64,000 nucleotides of DNA from Strongylocentrotus purpuratus (GCF_000002235.5 NW_022145606.1:24118095-24182094); one strand, 5' to 3'. Positions 1 through 13,619 are shown, numbered from the stretch's first letter. Notes: a model not told the origin generated them from the sequence alone. Made by a program: numbers and translations.

Positions 1-535
1 TTCCGATGAACATCCGTTTAACATCCCCGCTAAATACTACCCACGTCCGTTATTTTCCGTTCTGTTTTCGCAAATTTTCGCAAATTTTATCCATTTCTGG
101 AGCGGATGAAAACGGATGGAGCCACACCCGAAATTTTGCTTGTCCGCTGTGTCCGTTATGCATACGTGTTGTGTCCATCGGCCAGTGGGACCGGGCCATT
201 ACACACAGCCTCAACTCGAGTGCGGATAGATCGTATAATGAACTCATGGGCATGCATCATTTGTATACTATCTACACAGTGCAACGCACCTTCACTGAAG
301 ATAGAAGTACTATCTACACAGTGCAACACACTTTAATTGTATACGATGCGTATTGCTCTCCTTTTTTAAGCGCTTTTAGTGTTAGTACGCGAACTTTGGT
401 CACGCGCGAACTATATGGTCACACCACCATTACTGCATGCACTGTACGCATCGTACACCATTTGCTAGCTGTTAATTGATGACTTGTTGCTCTAAAATGA
501 CGGAAGAAGTGAAATGTTTCCGATGTGGAATATAA
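1..535. other. Unassigned sequence with a short direct repeat
   Basis: No gene or named repeat recognised. A 20-bp unit (tactatctacacagtgcaac) occurs twice, at about 266 and 309. Open frames here lack family motifs. Confidence 0.4.
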
Positions 536-682
536 AGCAAATAATCACCTTTTGGTTTCAGGCGATGGAAAACTATCACTTCCTCGGCGATCTGAATGTA
601 TACGCTACCTTTCTAGCTTCATCCAGATCGCCTCGGAAGTGATAGTTTTTCCTATCACCTTCACCAACGGTAGTTATTTGCT
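536..682. repeat. Imperfect snap-back (hairpin) element
   Basis: The two halves are imperfect reverse complements: agcaaataatcacc at the left matches ggtagttatttgct at the right, and the inner arms carry aactatcacttcc next to cggcgatctg and its complement. Arms are about 58 nt with a ~30-nt loop. Consistent with a miniature inverted-repeat transposon; no target duplication was found. Confidence 0.6.
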
Positions 683-689
683 TACTATA

Positions 690-1933
690 TATTCATGAAT
701 TATGAACACTTCCTTAATTTCGAAAGAATCAGGAAATTTGAATTTATGAAAAACAATTCAGAAATATGACTAGAATGTATGAAGAAGCCATAATTGGATG
801 AAGAGTTGTAATTACCACCTATTAACGAAAACCAAGGGCAGAAGAAAGCAGATAAGGAAATATATTAAAATTACCTATGACAAACGAATGGTGCTCATCC
901 TTTTTTTTTTTTTTTTCTCTTTCTTCGTGGATTAGTATGAAATCATTGGTTTGGAACCTTAATAAAAATGTCCATGCTCTTATTTTTACCGGGTATTTAT
1001 GTTTTCAATGGTTTAGCAATAATTTCGTTATCATTGGGCACGACTATTTATTCTTAGCAAAGCACAACAACTACTGCTCGTTAAAGTTAAATCTTTTTCT
1101 GAATTATACGAATTTACTAGTAATTGACATGTTCTATGTTTCCAAACTATACTCATTATTTACCACTGACACCAATCTAATTGAAGAACTACACCATATA
1201 TCCATTTAAGTAAAATAATTTGATCCTATACACATAATAATCAACCAGAAGAAGATACATATATGTTGTACAATCAAGATTATGACTCAAATGAGCAATT
1301 TCAGATATTTTTTTATATTTTAATTCAACATTTCCTTGTTATGATGAACATTTGGTTAGATATATATATAAACATATTCATGAATTATAAACTCTTTCTT
1401 ATTTTGTAAGAATCAGGAAATATGAAAAGAAGGAAAACCATTCAGAAAGATGACTAGAATACGTGAAGCAGCTATAATTGGATGTAGATTTATACTTACT
1501 ATCTATTAACGAAAACCAAGGGCAGAAGAAAGCAGATAAGGAAACATAATAAAATGACATATACAAACGAATGGTGCTCATTCTTTTTTTAATTTCTCTT
1601 TCTTCGTGGATTAGTATGAAATCATCGGTTTGAAACCTTAATGACAATGTCCATGCTCTTCGTTTTACCGGATATTTATGTTTTCAATGGTTTAGCAATC
1701 ATTTCTTTTTCATTGGGCACGACTATTTTTTATTAGCAAAGCAAAACAGCTACTCCTTGTTAAAGTTAAATCATTTTCTAAATTATACGATTTCACTAGT
1801 TATTGACATGTTCTATGTTTCCAAACTTTACTCATTATTTATCAGTGACACCAATCAAATTGAAGAACTACAACACATATCCATCTAAGTAAATTAATTC
1901 AATCCTATACACATAATAATCATCCACTAGAAG

Positions 1934-1973
<40 letters not shown>

Positions 1974-3740
1974 AGTTGTAAAATCAAGATTATGAACCAA
2001 ATGAGCAATTTCAGATATTTTTCAATTTAACATTTCCTTGTTTTCATAAACATTTCGGTTCATGTATATTTTCATGAATTATAAACTTTTTCTTATTGTT
2101 AGAAGAATCAGGAAATGTGAATACAAGGAAAACGCTTCAGAAAGATGATCAGAATACATGAAGCAGCCATAATTGGCTAATTGTACTTACATCCTATTAA
2201 TGAAAAACAGGGGCAGAAGAAAACGGATAAAGAAAAATATTAGAATGACCTATATAAACGAATGGTACTCATTCTTTTTAATTTTTTTAAAAAATTAGAC
2301 TTACGAACTATTAACGAAAACCAAGGGCAGAAGAAAGCAGATAAGGAAATATATTAAAATGACCTATAAAAACGAATGGTGCTCATCCTTTTTGTATTTT
2401 TCTTTCTTCGTTGGTTAGTATGAAATCATCGGTTTGGAGCCTTAATGACAATGTCCATGCTTGTATTTTTACAGGGTATTTATGTTTTCAATGGTTTAGC
2501 AAACATTTCTTCATCATTGTGCACGAATATCTATTCTTAGCAAAGCACTACAACTATTGCTCAATAAAGTTAGGTAAATATTTCAAATCCAACTCCTTCC
2601 GAAAAACCCCAAATTAAGAAGTAAATGTTATTTTTAAAACAGATGGTTGGTAGTTTACGTCGGTATGTGGTACCCTTTATACACCACTAAAGCATCGTAT
2701 AGCTGTGAGCTTGAATACATTCATGAACGTTTATAAATAAAATGGGAAATTTAAGGAATTTTTCTTTTCAACAATTTCTGGTTATTATAAACCTTTCGCT
2801 TTGTATATATGTTATACAATTCTTTTACATTTTTCGATGAAGCATGAAATATGCATACAAGGAAAACGATTTAGGAAGATGACCAGAATATATGAAGAAC
2901 GTATAATTGGCTAAAGACGTATACTTACTTTCTATCGACGAAGAAGACAACGGGCAGAAGAAAGCAGATAAAGAAAAATATTAGGATGACCTATATAAAA
3001 AAATTATGCTCATCTATTTATTTTTTTCATTCTTCGTACGGAGTATGAAATTATAAGTTGGAAGCATTAATAAAAATGTCCATGCTTTTATTTTTCCTGG
3101 CATTTATTTTTACACTGGTTTAGCAAACGGCAGAACTAAGCGTTTATGAGTCTGACAATATTTTTATATTTATTAATTTGCTTGTTAGCTGCCTCTCTTA
3201 TTTTTTTTTTAAGTTTAGTGTAGAAACATGACATTTCGTTTTATCAAACTTCTCTCATTTTCATGAACTGACAAGTTATTAACATATTCGATGTATCCAA
3301 ATTTATCGATTACTTACTACAGACACTCATCAAACGAAAGAAATACACTGCATGTCCCTCATGTTAAATTAGGAGGTCATTTATTCATACTTATAATACA
3401 TGATAAGTTGGATGCAACTACAAAGATCAAACACGAGATTATAAATGAAATAGTAATATAAGTTTATTTTGGTCCCTTTGAATCGCCTGATCACAAAAAT
3501 TCTATCGATTTCAATATATTCATGAGTTTTAACCTTTTGCATAGTTTCAATGAAACCAAAATGTAATTAAAAGGAGAGAAATATTAGATAGACGATCAAC
3601 ATAATTATATGAAATAACCATGATTGGATAAATTTGCATAATGTAAACGAAGATCCAGGGAATTGAAAATAGAGTAAGAGGACAATTAATAAAATATTTT
3701 TTTGTATTATATGCCATGGACACTAACGAATATTCAATCA
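690..3740. repeat. Decayed tandem satellite, ~690-bp unit
   Basis: The anchor attcatgaattat recurs at 691, 1376 and ~2069 (spacings 685 and ~694). Each unit then shows gaatcaggaaat, accaagggcagaagaaagc, ttcttcgtggattagtatg and atgttttcaatggtttagc. A partial internal restart lies at ~2290 and more diverged units at ~2740-3130 and ~3480-3730. Open frames repeat with the unit (GYLCFQWFS occurs in two), so they are satellite by-products, not genes. Confidence 0.85.
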
Positions 3741-3825
3741 TCTAGAACCATGAAACCCATTCGATAAGAAACAATATTCAAAATTATAAAAAAGGTCATC
3801 CAAAGGTTCTTTGCAAATCTCGCCC

Positions 3826-3960
3826 TTGTTATTATTATTGTTATTATGATTGTTATTATTATCATTATTATTATCATTATTATTATCTTTATTATGATTA
3901 TCATTATTATTTGAATGATGATGATGTTGACGACTATTATTATTATTATTAACATTCTTA
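3826..3960. repeat. ATT/ATC trinucleotide microsatellite
   Basis: Interrupted tracts of att, gtt and atc triplets; the Asn-rich and Ile-rich frames across it come from the repeat. Confidence 0.8.
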
Positions 3961-4274
3961 TTTCTCCTCCTAATATCCCTCTTCTTCTCCTTCTTCTTTT
4001 TCGTTCTTGTTTTGCATAGCTGATTTAAAGTTTTGTTATTTTCCCCATGTTTTCTTTTCCTGATCATTTTCCAATCATATTTTGAGTAGTTTAAGTAAAA
4101 AGGAATTAACCACGGATTTGCTTGCCTTCTTTTTCCTCTGCCATGCCTACATTGATGTGAAGTTCAGATGATAAAAGACAAAATAATGTTAGGCCATGTA
4201 GAAAAAACATCGTTCAACGAACAATTTAAGAAAGAAAAAAAACCTGTTATAGATTGAAATAAATGATTTATCAC

Positions 4275-4330
4275 TGGCGGATCGAGGAGGGGCTGAATCG
4301 CCCCTCCCCTTTTGGTTGCTGGTGGCCTAA
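4275..4330 (+). mobile_element. Fragment of a hAT-type end (CTGGCGGATCGAGG)
   Basis: The end motif cactggcggatcgagg followed by a C/T-rich stretch resembles the GTGGCGGATCCAGG ends at 25199 and 42631. Only this end is visible. Confidence 0.45.
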
Positions 4331-4536
4331 GAAAATGAAGGAGAGAAAAAAGCAACGTAAGAAAAAAAAGAGAAGATAAAGAGAAATGAATGTAAAAGAT
4401 TAGAAGACAGAAAAAGGAGAGATGGATATATTTATACACTGCTGTCCCGAGTAATGCCTCGGTAACGTCTGGGATGGGATGAAAATCTCACCAATCTCAA
4501 GCTTTGCGTAATGCGTACATACATGTATAAATCAGT

Positions 4537-5716
4537 TGCGGATCGGGGGGCAAATTGGAACCCCCCAAAACGGAGAAAAGAAAGATAAAATAGGGTAAAA
4601 TACATGACAAACCATTTCTTTATACATAATGGAAATATTTGATTACATGCAACGCACTTCCACCACCATTTTAATCCTGTCTAAATACGAACCAGAAAAA
4701 AGTTTTCAACATTTTACAGTGCCTATAACAATATGTACCCAAATCTGGTAGCTGTTATTACAAAACAATTTCGTTTATTACTTTGAAATTTGTTTCATGA
4801 TGATGATTGATATGTTTTCTATTACTGATACACTATTCAAAATATTTCTGTCAAGGGTGACTGAGCATCAAGGTCTTTAAAAAGTGTTGTCAAAATTGCC
4901 TTGTACCAAGTTTGGGCTAACGGAAGACTATGGGTCAGGCCATATGCATTACTTCTTTGGTCGTAAAAATGTTGAAGTATGCCTCGTGTTTCAGTGATTC
5001 ATTGTTTAAAATAATGCATTGTATTTCGGCTTTCACAAAATCTTTTTTCTATCCATTGGATAACTTTTACTTGTTTTGAGCACCCAAATAACTTCTAGTC
5101 TCATATTATCTAAGTTCCCTCTGCTCACTAATCTGTCACTCAATGAGAAGGGTTAACCTAAACAAGTGATGCAAATGAAGTCAAGATTTAAATCATCCTA
5201 ACAAAGAATATTATACATCATGCTTCTAATAGGCAATTACTTGACTTTGAGTTTATATTAAAATCTTTTCTGTTTACCTGTAAACAAATGTACAAACGGT
5301 TTTGAAATGACATGGCAAACGCATAGAGGCTGTGCGACGTTAATACTGCCTTTCATCGTTGTATGAGAAAGGATACCTGTTCCTAAAAGAAGCTTTTTCG
5401 ATTCTTTGAAACTAGATATAGCTATTTAGGACGCACTTTGTATATGCGAAGGTGGGAAATATAGGTAAAAAGAGGTACTCATCGAAGAGCAGTTATATAT
5501 CGTGAAAAGGGGGCACTTATCAGGTAGGAAAAGGACAATTATTACAAAGGAAAATGGGCTAGTGTCAAAGTAAGAGGGGCACTTATCAGCCGAGAAAAAG
5601 GGCAATTAAGTAGGGGGGCACTTTATGAACTATTTATTTTATACTTGAGATGCCACTTTGAGTTTTAAATGACCATGGACTATTTGATATCGACCCCCTC
5701 CCCTTCGCCACTGCAT
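4537..5716. mobile_element. Possible non-autonomous hAT-type element
   Basis: The left end cagttgcggatcggggg and right end cccctccccttcgccactg are in inverse orientation about 1.18 kb apart. The interior has repeated pieces such as gggcacttatcag (twice near 5510 and 5580). No coding sequence was found. The flanks do not give a clean 8-bp duplication, so the borders are tentative. Confidence 0.4.
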
Positions 5717-6339
5717 ATGAATCAGAGACCTGTTGCAACAATGACATGAGTGTACTTTTCTTTACCTAGCTACAGCTCATATTTTTCGGTTCCTTATAAA
5801 CATCATCGCCAAATCCATGCACCCTTACGACAAATAGGCCTATGGCAAACATTCTGCTTGTAAACAAATTTAGTATCTTCAAATAGATCAATAGGGATAT
5901 AACTTTTTAGAATACTGATATGTATCATTCGTCTATAACTAACAATTTTGAACACACATTGCTTTTTGAGTGATAACACGTTTTTGAGTGAGGTTTGTGG
6001 CTACACCACATAATCTTTCGACAGGGTTAAAGTTCTTTAAATTCGTGAAGATCAATATTGATATTGTATTATTCGTATTAATATATCACACGATCCGTAT
6101 ATACAGCTAGGCTGGAAACGCAAAGCACAATTCTGATTGCTATTTTTAGTTCGACAAGCACGCTTTCTTTAATCTATTTGGACTATATATTGAGGATATT
6201 CTGAAATATTCATAGATTATTAGCATTGTTTAGAAAGATTCGTGACTCAAAGGTTTTGGAAGATAAATAATAATATCTAAGTGGATGCAAAGTATCAGAC
6301 TGGTCTATGTATTTGATTAAACAAGATAAATTATAACAC

Positions 6340-9300
6340 ATACATTTGTCACCACAGGACAAATGGGAAATATTTAAAGTTAAGATAAAAAGAATTTACG
6401 CTGTTATACTGAAAAAAAAATATGATGTTAACAAAAATGATTTTAATAAACTTAAAAAGGAATATGAGGGAACAGTTAGACAGGGATCCAAATAAAGATG
6501 TTATTAGCAAGATGAAGGAGGCACAGAAGAAAACAGATAAAAATTACACGCATAAATGCAAAGGGGCTTTTGTAAGATCGAGGTCAAAATGGATTGAAAA
6601 GGGTAAAAAGGCATGCAAAGATTTTTTTACTGTTGGAAAAGCGCAATGCGCAGAAAAAGTAAATAGAAAGTTTATAAGTGAATGGAAAAATTATAAAGGA
6701 TGATGAAAAGGTTTTACAGAAAATTCTTTGATATTTTTTGATTTAAGTGTAAGTTTAAAGAGAAGGTTGAGTTCAGGGAAGAGGTGAAAAATATTTTGTG
6801 AGCGTTATCATTCTTATTATGCAAGTGTGGAAGAACATCAGATAAGACATGTTCCCTGAAAAGCATGGCTCTTCAATTGACTTCATATTCTAAATATGTC
6901 ATGTAACATCGTAAAAACTCGGGGGTAGGATTTTTACGCCTCGTGTTCGTGTAGTCCCATATACATCTTTCTGTGTACAGTGTTTGTAACTTTACCAAGA
7001 CTTGGCCAAATTTCTTATCATTCTGATGATTCCAGAACCTTGCAATACACACAAATTCTTATATGCTAGATGATCAACCTTTTCTGGTCGATTCCACACT
7101 GTTTCTTTCAGAATGCAATCGCATGACCAGAACTCAACTTCATCTTTAAGATACTATGTCCCTTTTGCAGCCAACATCAAATTCTGTAGAACTTTGCAGG
7201 AATTATGAATATGTCATGTATGTCTTATCAGTGAAATTTAAACGTTAGCAGTGTCCTAATATTCAAATTATGCAAGGAAATACGTTTACTTGCTAGATAT
7301 CACTGTCAAACACTATTAAGTGACTGACTGGCTTTTTCTTCTTTGGTAATAACATACATAAAATGAGTTGTTAAGGGTACATGGGCATTTGTCTACATCA
7401 ATAACCCACTTCTTGTAATAGCCAAAATTAAAATGATTGAATGTTTGCGCAGCATAAAACATACGACCATTCGGTACAATGGTCTGAAAATCAGACTATT
7501 ACTTTCTGGCTCTAAAGCTCGTAAGTCGATTCGACAGCTAATAGTCGTTATTTTTCCACTTAAAGACATTTTCAAGCCCCCCCCCCTTTTTTTAGGGAAG
7601 TTCTAAATTAGTGTTATCTTTCAAATGCCGTTGGAGTTTAACCTTTCCATTTTTTGGCCTGCAAATAAGATATAATAACTTTAAGGAATGCACGATAAAT
7701 ATTTTAAAGATTTCATTGTTAGTACTCTGACCGATGAAGAGGCATCGAAGTGTGAGGGGTTACTAAGTGAAAAAGAATGTGAAGACGCATTGCAATGTAT
7801 GGGCAATAAAAAAAAAAAAACTCGGAAGTGATGGTCTTAGTGCTCAGTTTCACAAGTTTTTTTTTTGTAAAATAATTAAATATTTGGTTATTGCAAGTTT
7901 AAATGAGGGATATCACAAACAAAACTTATCTTCTTCCCAAAGGCAGGGTCTTATTACATTGTCATTCAAGAAGGGGATAGGGGTTATTTAGACAAGTGAA
8001 GACCAATATCATTATGAAATAATGATTATAAAATTGCGGCAAGAGTACTATCTAAAAGACTTTAATGTGTTTTATCAAAAACTCAATTTTAAAGAATCTT
8101 TCATCACCTGGATAACAACTTTTTATACTGACGCCATCGGTCGTTTGATGAATAATGGAAGGATTTCAAAAAAGTCGATTATTGAAAGAGGAGTTCGCCA
8201 GAGTTGCCCATTATCGGCATTACTTTTAAACATAGTGGTGGCAATATTAGCATGCAAAATAAGACAAAATAAAAAGATTAAAGGGATTGATATATTCAGT
8301 GTTAATAGGTATTGATAGTTTAAACATTTCCAAATATGAATATGACTCTATTTGTGGAATCCGATAATTAAATACAATATATTATGAATGAAATTAACAA
8401 TTTTGGAGACTATGCAGGCCCGAACAAATTGGAATAAGACAGAAGTTAAGAAACTGAATATTGTAGATAATTTTGTTCATGATAATGCCATTATGTATAC
8501 TGATCAACCTGTTAGATATTTAGGAGTATATGTAGGCGAAAATAAGAAATTGTTTCAAAATTGAAAGGTAATACAAAGTTTTGGTATGGGGTCATGAATT
8601 TGGTTCAAATGAACATATTGGAAGCATATGCGATCCTACAATATTTAGTGAACGTTGTCGCGGTTGAAATCGAGTCTAAAGTGATGAAATTGTAAATAAC
8701 AATCTTTTTATGTGCTATAGCTCTCTCTCTCAAGGTCAGTTTATTAATTAAGGTATACAACAAGCTACAATTGACCGATTAGCTATTCCTGTTTTGAAAT
8801 TATTTATCACAACTACATATTCCGAGAATTTTATGGTAGCAGCTACCGTTGTACGACCGTAGGCGCTATTTGAAATGTATCAAAATTTACTGGGAGCACC
8901 GGTAATTTTTATACTCAATTTTTCTCGAAAGCAGAAGTGTTTTAGGGGCTACAATTTCTAGTGCTTACAATACATCCACAGTGGCATCCAAATATATTAA
9001 GATTGTAAAGAATCACTATCCAACTAATTTTCAAAATTTCCCAAAACTTTGTAATACCTTTAAACTGGAATATAAAAATAGATAAAATTCGAAATGTATT
9101 AAATATGTGGAAAATGAGAGATCTTACTTTTAATGGTAGAATAATTGTTTTGAAAATGTTAGCGGCGTCACAAATTGTGTATACCGCAACTGCTGTACCG
9201 GTACCAAAACATGTGCAGATATTGAATAGAAATTTTTTTTGTTTCTTTAATATGGAATTCCAAAAAAGATAAAATTAAACGTAATGTAATTATAAGTGAT

Positions 9301-10558
9301 ATTGAAAATGGTGCATTGAATATGATTGATATTGCTAGTGAACTATCTTCACTACATTTGGCATGGATATGTCGTTGTTTATGATAATGGCTCTTATTTG
9401 AAAAATATGTTTGGATACTGGTCCAATACAATAGGGGATTTGCCACTTTGTTTACATATCAATTGTAACTTAAAAGATATGAATTTATTATGCTCTAAAC
9501 ATAATTCGCAAGAATTCTATGTAGATCTTGTTTGTACTTCGACAGAACTAAGATTCATTGATATATTTAAAGTAAGAAATATTCCAAATGAAATTATTTG
9601 GAAAAATAGTAACATTACCTTTAACAAAAAAAAAATGTTTTATCGAGAATGGCAAGATGTCGGTTTATTGAAACTTCATAATTTAATTACTAACGGTATT
9701 TTGAATGACTCTACGTTAATAGATACAAAAGTGAAAACACAACAGCTCTTTTTTTTTTAATATACACATTTCCGCAGTTTTGGTTACATAGATTAAGCTA
9801 CTTATGTAGATGATTTGGAACACGAATGTGATATTTTGAATATTATAGAAATAGAAACAGGGGATAAAGTGAATGCTTTTGTTATGAAAGTTAAAGATTA
9901 CTATCGTTTGTTAATACATGGAAAGTCAAGAGAACCTAATGTCATTTACTTCTGGAATTTTTTTTTAGATTTGGTTAATGACTTTGTTTGGAAGGATGTA
10001 TTTTTATTTGAATTAAAGCAAATTAGCAATAATAAAGTTAAACAATTTAATTTCAAGATGATTCATAGGTTTATTGCCTCAAAAGAAAAATCAATGGCAA
10101 ATTGTAAGTGATAATTAATGCAACTCCTGTGTACAAGTTGACTCAACTTTTCACTTTATGTAAAATTGCACGGATGTGACTTTGTTTTGGAAAATAATAT
10201 GTAATTTGATATTTAACCTATTCCAAAAAGAAATAGAAATACACCAAAAGATATGTAGGTAAGGACATTTGAAACAAGAAATATTCTCTTCTGAATATTA
10301 TTTTAAATTATGCCCAATATGCAATTTATAAATGTTACGTTAAGAAGATTATTAATGGTTCTGTGTATTACCCACATACTTTGTTTTTTTTCAAATTCAA
10401 GTCATTGCTTAGATTATTTTTAAGATATGAATATGTAGCAAAGAAAATAACACTAAGGTGGAAGAAATGTTAAATATATTTTAATGTTAGCCTTTGTCAT
10501 GTTTCACTCAATCTTTGAGTTACTAATGTAAATATGTATTGAAATAATGGAAATAAAA
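6340..10558 (+). mobile_element. Dead Tx1/L1-clade LINE, ORF2 region
   Basis: Recognisable ORF2 blocks in order on the plus strand: pre-RT linker (KWEIFKVKIKRIYAV, GAFVRSRSKWIEKG, 6360-6700); RT start (LTDEEASKCEGLLSEKE at ~7725, GSDGLSAQFHKFF at ~7822, QRQGLITLSFKKG at ~7936); RT middle (ESFITWITTFYTD, RGVRQSCPLSALLLNIVV, 8090-8255); then TDQPVRYLGVYVGE (~8500), RDLTFNGRIIVLKML (~9118) and C-terminal blocks to ~10460. The catalytic YADD position is changed (KYEYDS). Many stops and frameshifts make it inactive. No 5' UTR or endonuclease was identified, and ~0.8 kb of unrelated sequence sits inside at ~6870-7680. Confidence 0.8.
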
Positions 10559-10559
10559 A

Positions 10560-11400
10560 CCTAGCTTGATGATAAGAGAAACAATGCATGACTCAAACGA
10601 GTATTTAATGGTAGATATACATAATTTTTATATTCTCCTTATTTCTCCATTTCCAAACCAGGGTATAACGCTCCTTAAATTTGGTATTGTTGTGCGGGTA
10701 TCACGCATGCATCGCGTTCAGTACGGATATACATGTAAATCACTACGTGGCTGCAATGCGGCTCGTAGAGTTGTATGAAGGCGCGGGGGAAATGTCTCTC
10801 AAATCACGCTGTTTATTAATGTGCAACATTTGAACATGGGAACAAGTCAATCTTTATACTGTTATTGTACTTTTTGAAACTATGAAAACAAAACCACGGC
10901 AAACAATTAACTAAATTGATTGAAAAAGAGGCTTGGCCAAAATTACACGGAGATATGCGTACTGTGGCAGACAGTGTTATTACTTGCATTCGGAGTATAA
11001 GGTCACTTCGCGTGTTGCGAATCTGGAAGCAATAAGAACATATAGTTGTGATGACCAAAATGTACGAAAAACATCAAGAGACTTAACAAGAATATGTTTA
11101 AGCGTATCCACTTAAATTTGTCCTAAACGTTATTGTAGCATTAACAAATTTTGCCTACCTTAAAAATTGGGTCCTCGTCTTTCGTAATGGCGCTTGTAGC
11201 ATGCATGTATATTGGCAGATTATAATGATGTCATAGAGTTATTATGGGATATGCCGTCAAAATTGTCATGATTATGCGTTCAAAGTCTGTAAGACCGCAT
11301 TGTGGAAGTTCAACTGCTATTCTGGAGCAGACGAAAAACATGTCGATTAAAACCGGTAACAGTGAACCGAAAATCTCAAGGATTTTGATTTCCACTGCTG
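10560..11400. other. No recognisable feature
   Basis: Unique-looking AT-rich sequence between the LINE and the minisatellite; open frames are short and motif-free. Confidence 0.3.
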
Positions 11401-11423
11401 TAATTATTTGTTTTCGTATCCGG

Positions 11424-11690
11424 ACACCCACCCCCTGGACATCCACCCCGATTTACCAACCCCAGCCATCTACCCCTTAGGGCAACCACCCTCTAGTACG
11501 ACTACCCCCCAGCACAACTACCCCGTGGACAACTACCCCCAGACAATTACCCCCATGACAACTACCACGGACAACTACCCCCGAAAAACTACCCCAGACA
11601 ACTATATGATAGTTGTCTGGGGGTAGTTGTCTGGGGGGGGGGGGGGGGGCGTTGTCCGGGGGTGGTTGTCCCGGGGCGTAATTGTCCTAG
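11424..11690. repeat. Minisatellite (acaactacccc) that inverts in its middle
   Basis: From ~11424 to 11604 an 11-bp-like unit acaactacccc repeats on the plus strand. After the palindromic centre near 11600-11610 (ccagacaactat / atagttgtctgg) the same unit continues as its complement, ggggtagttgt, to ~11690. The whole could fold into a long hairpin. Confidence 0.8.
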
Positions 11691-11874
11691 GTGATTGCCG
11701 TAGGTGTCCTATAACCATTATTTTTAAAACCGTGACGGAGTATATTCCAAATTTAAACATTAAAACAAAATAATTATAAGGTTGGGCCCAGATATTAACA
11801 TAAACCAGGGGCGACGATTTTTTGCCATGACCACGGAGACAAAATGCGAGGGAAAATTTGTATTCCGTTGGTAC

Positions 11875-11990
11875 CACCAGTGGCGAAATGAGCAAAAACT
11901 TTTTTTTTTTGAGGGGGTAGAACAAAAATCCCAATCACCACCAGCCCCGCCGAACATTTTTCAAAGTCGGGGGGGGGGGGGGGGCTAAAG
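11875..11990. mobile_element. hAT-type fragment with A/T and G runs
   Basis: cagtggcgaaatgagc followed by a T run, a G-rich stretch and a long G run is the style of the other hAT-type ends here. Only one end is seen. Confidence 0.35.
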
Positions 11991-13028
11991 TATTCATGAT
12001 CAGGTATAGCCTTTAGAAAAGGCCTCATGTCTGATAGACGTCGATCGACTAATGGCGAAAACCCAAGTGAATGTCAGAGCGAGTGGCGTCAGCCAAGAGG
12101 CCTTTAGTAATCTAGTTTGGATTTCTTATGTTAATCCTTGTTTCCGACTGGGGTTATCTACCGAAATTATAGCGTCCAATCGGAGAACGTATCATCGCCT
12201 GGCGTCGGCATATACTATCCATCGCGTTCACATTAGGCTCTGAACATTGAACGAAACTGGCTGGACCGGTTCATTTTAAAAAAAGGGAAAGTCCAATTAT
12301 TTCACTTACAATTGTTAGCTCAAGTCATCAAATGTTTCCTATTTTATTGTAATTTTGCATGTAAAATAGAATTAATGTTTCTTACTTACTTTCTTTCTAT
12401 TTCTTTTTAACATACTTTTTAAAAGCAACATTTGTAAATCGCTGGTATCGAATTAGAAATGAACCACGTTCGAATTTTAGGAGGGGGGGGGGGGAGTTTG
12501 GGGAATTTTGCAAGCGAGCGAAACTAGCGAGCCAAAAAAGGAAGACATTTCTTTAATATATGGTAACAAATTATTTTGTAATCAAGACACAAGACAGGAT
12601 CGATATATAATGATGTATGCGGGCCCCTCACCACCGAAAATACATGAATAAAGAAATATTCATATATTCAGTCACCTAGATGCACTAATATGCGGAGTTT
12701 CGGACAATTCCCTGCCTGTAATCACCCTGTTCCTAAATGCTGCGAGCGAGGAAGAAAAAAATGCTTTCTTTAAAATACCATTTCTACATGATATTATTAC
12801 ATACTCCAAGGGTTTCAAAGTTTTGGTTTTCCACGATTTTGTTGTCTCAAAAAGAATTGCCGATATAGGCCTAACTATAAGTGATATTGCATACCTGTTG
12901 AAAAGCGTGCCAATAGGGTTTTGAAATTGAAGGTGCGTTGAATTTTTGACGGTGTTGAATATATATATCTTTGTTAATATGCAAATGTATTGGATGTACT
13001 TAGAGTTTTCCACTTAAAAGCATATATG

Positions 13029-13345
13029 AGGTGTCGTAGTCGAGTGGTTAAGCACTTGACTTGAAATTGAAAAGTCGTTGGTTCGAGTCCCGGCACACGG
13101 CACTTATTTCCTTTGGCAAGGCACTAATCTACATTTGCCACTCCATACCCAGGAGACAAATGGCGACTTGAAAAACTTTGTGTGAATAGTAATTGACATA
13201 TTCCCTCCCAGTGACCATATGGTAGGAATACTCCCCAGGGTGGAGATGTTGCACATTGTGTGTGAATGAGTCCGGTGACAGTAGTAATAATATATGTAGA
13301 GCGTTTATAGATGGTATTTCGTATTAAGCGCTATATTCATCGATA
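13029..13345 (+). mobile_element. tRNA-Ser-derived SINE
   Basis: The head resembles tRNA-Ser(TGA): A box tagtcgagtggtta, anticodon arm acttgaaat and a good B box ggttcgagtcc at 13080-13090. The body carries cctttggcaaggcactaat, and the tail tagagcgtttatag...aagcgctatattc. The acceptor stem does not pair and the unit continues past a tRNA, so it is a SINE. Confidence 0.75.
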
Positions 13346-13424
13346 TCAGTATAGGTATCTATATGATTTTAAGTAGAATAGCAGCTGAAATAAACCGAAA
13401 GGAAACAATCTTTAAAGCTACTTG

Positions 13425-13580
13425 TTCCCTCTATACATCCAGTATTAAATGCCATTGATTCCCATGGTCCCCTTGTTCTAATGTTAATTGAGAGCTGATT
13501 AAATGAGATAACCACCTGGCAGTGACCATGAAGAGAGGTCTAATCCCTCCTGGCCAAACTAGTGCAGGTAGGCTTTAATA
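13425..13580 (+). repeat. Dispersed repeat, copy 1 of the 'gagataaccacctg' family
   Basis: Shares ctacttgttccctctata, attgagagctgatt, gagataaccacctg.cagtgacc and ccaaactag with copies at 47647-47805, 52237-52475 (inverted) and 52676-52850. Function unknown. Confidence 0.65.
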
Positions 13581-13619
13581 CAAAGAGGAGTTTGGGTCAT
13601 GCGTTTTCATTGCGAGAGA

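Noticed and set aside
877-1209. Protein-coding gene of ~110 residues
   Set aside because: The same conceptual protein recurs in neighbouring satellite units, and the frame exists only because the repeat does.
3738-4067. Asn/His-rich protein gene
   Set aside because: Low-complexity product of a trinucleotide tract; no splice or family evidence.
13029-13100. Functional tRNA-Ser gene
   Set aside because: A and B boxes are good but the acceptor stem does not pair and the homologous sequence continues ~250 bp into a SINE body.
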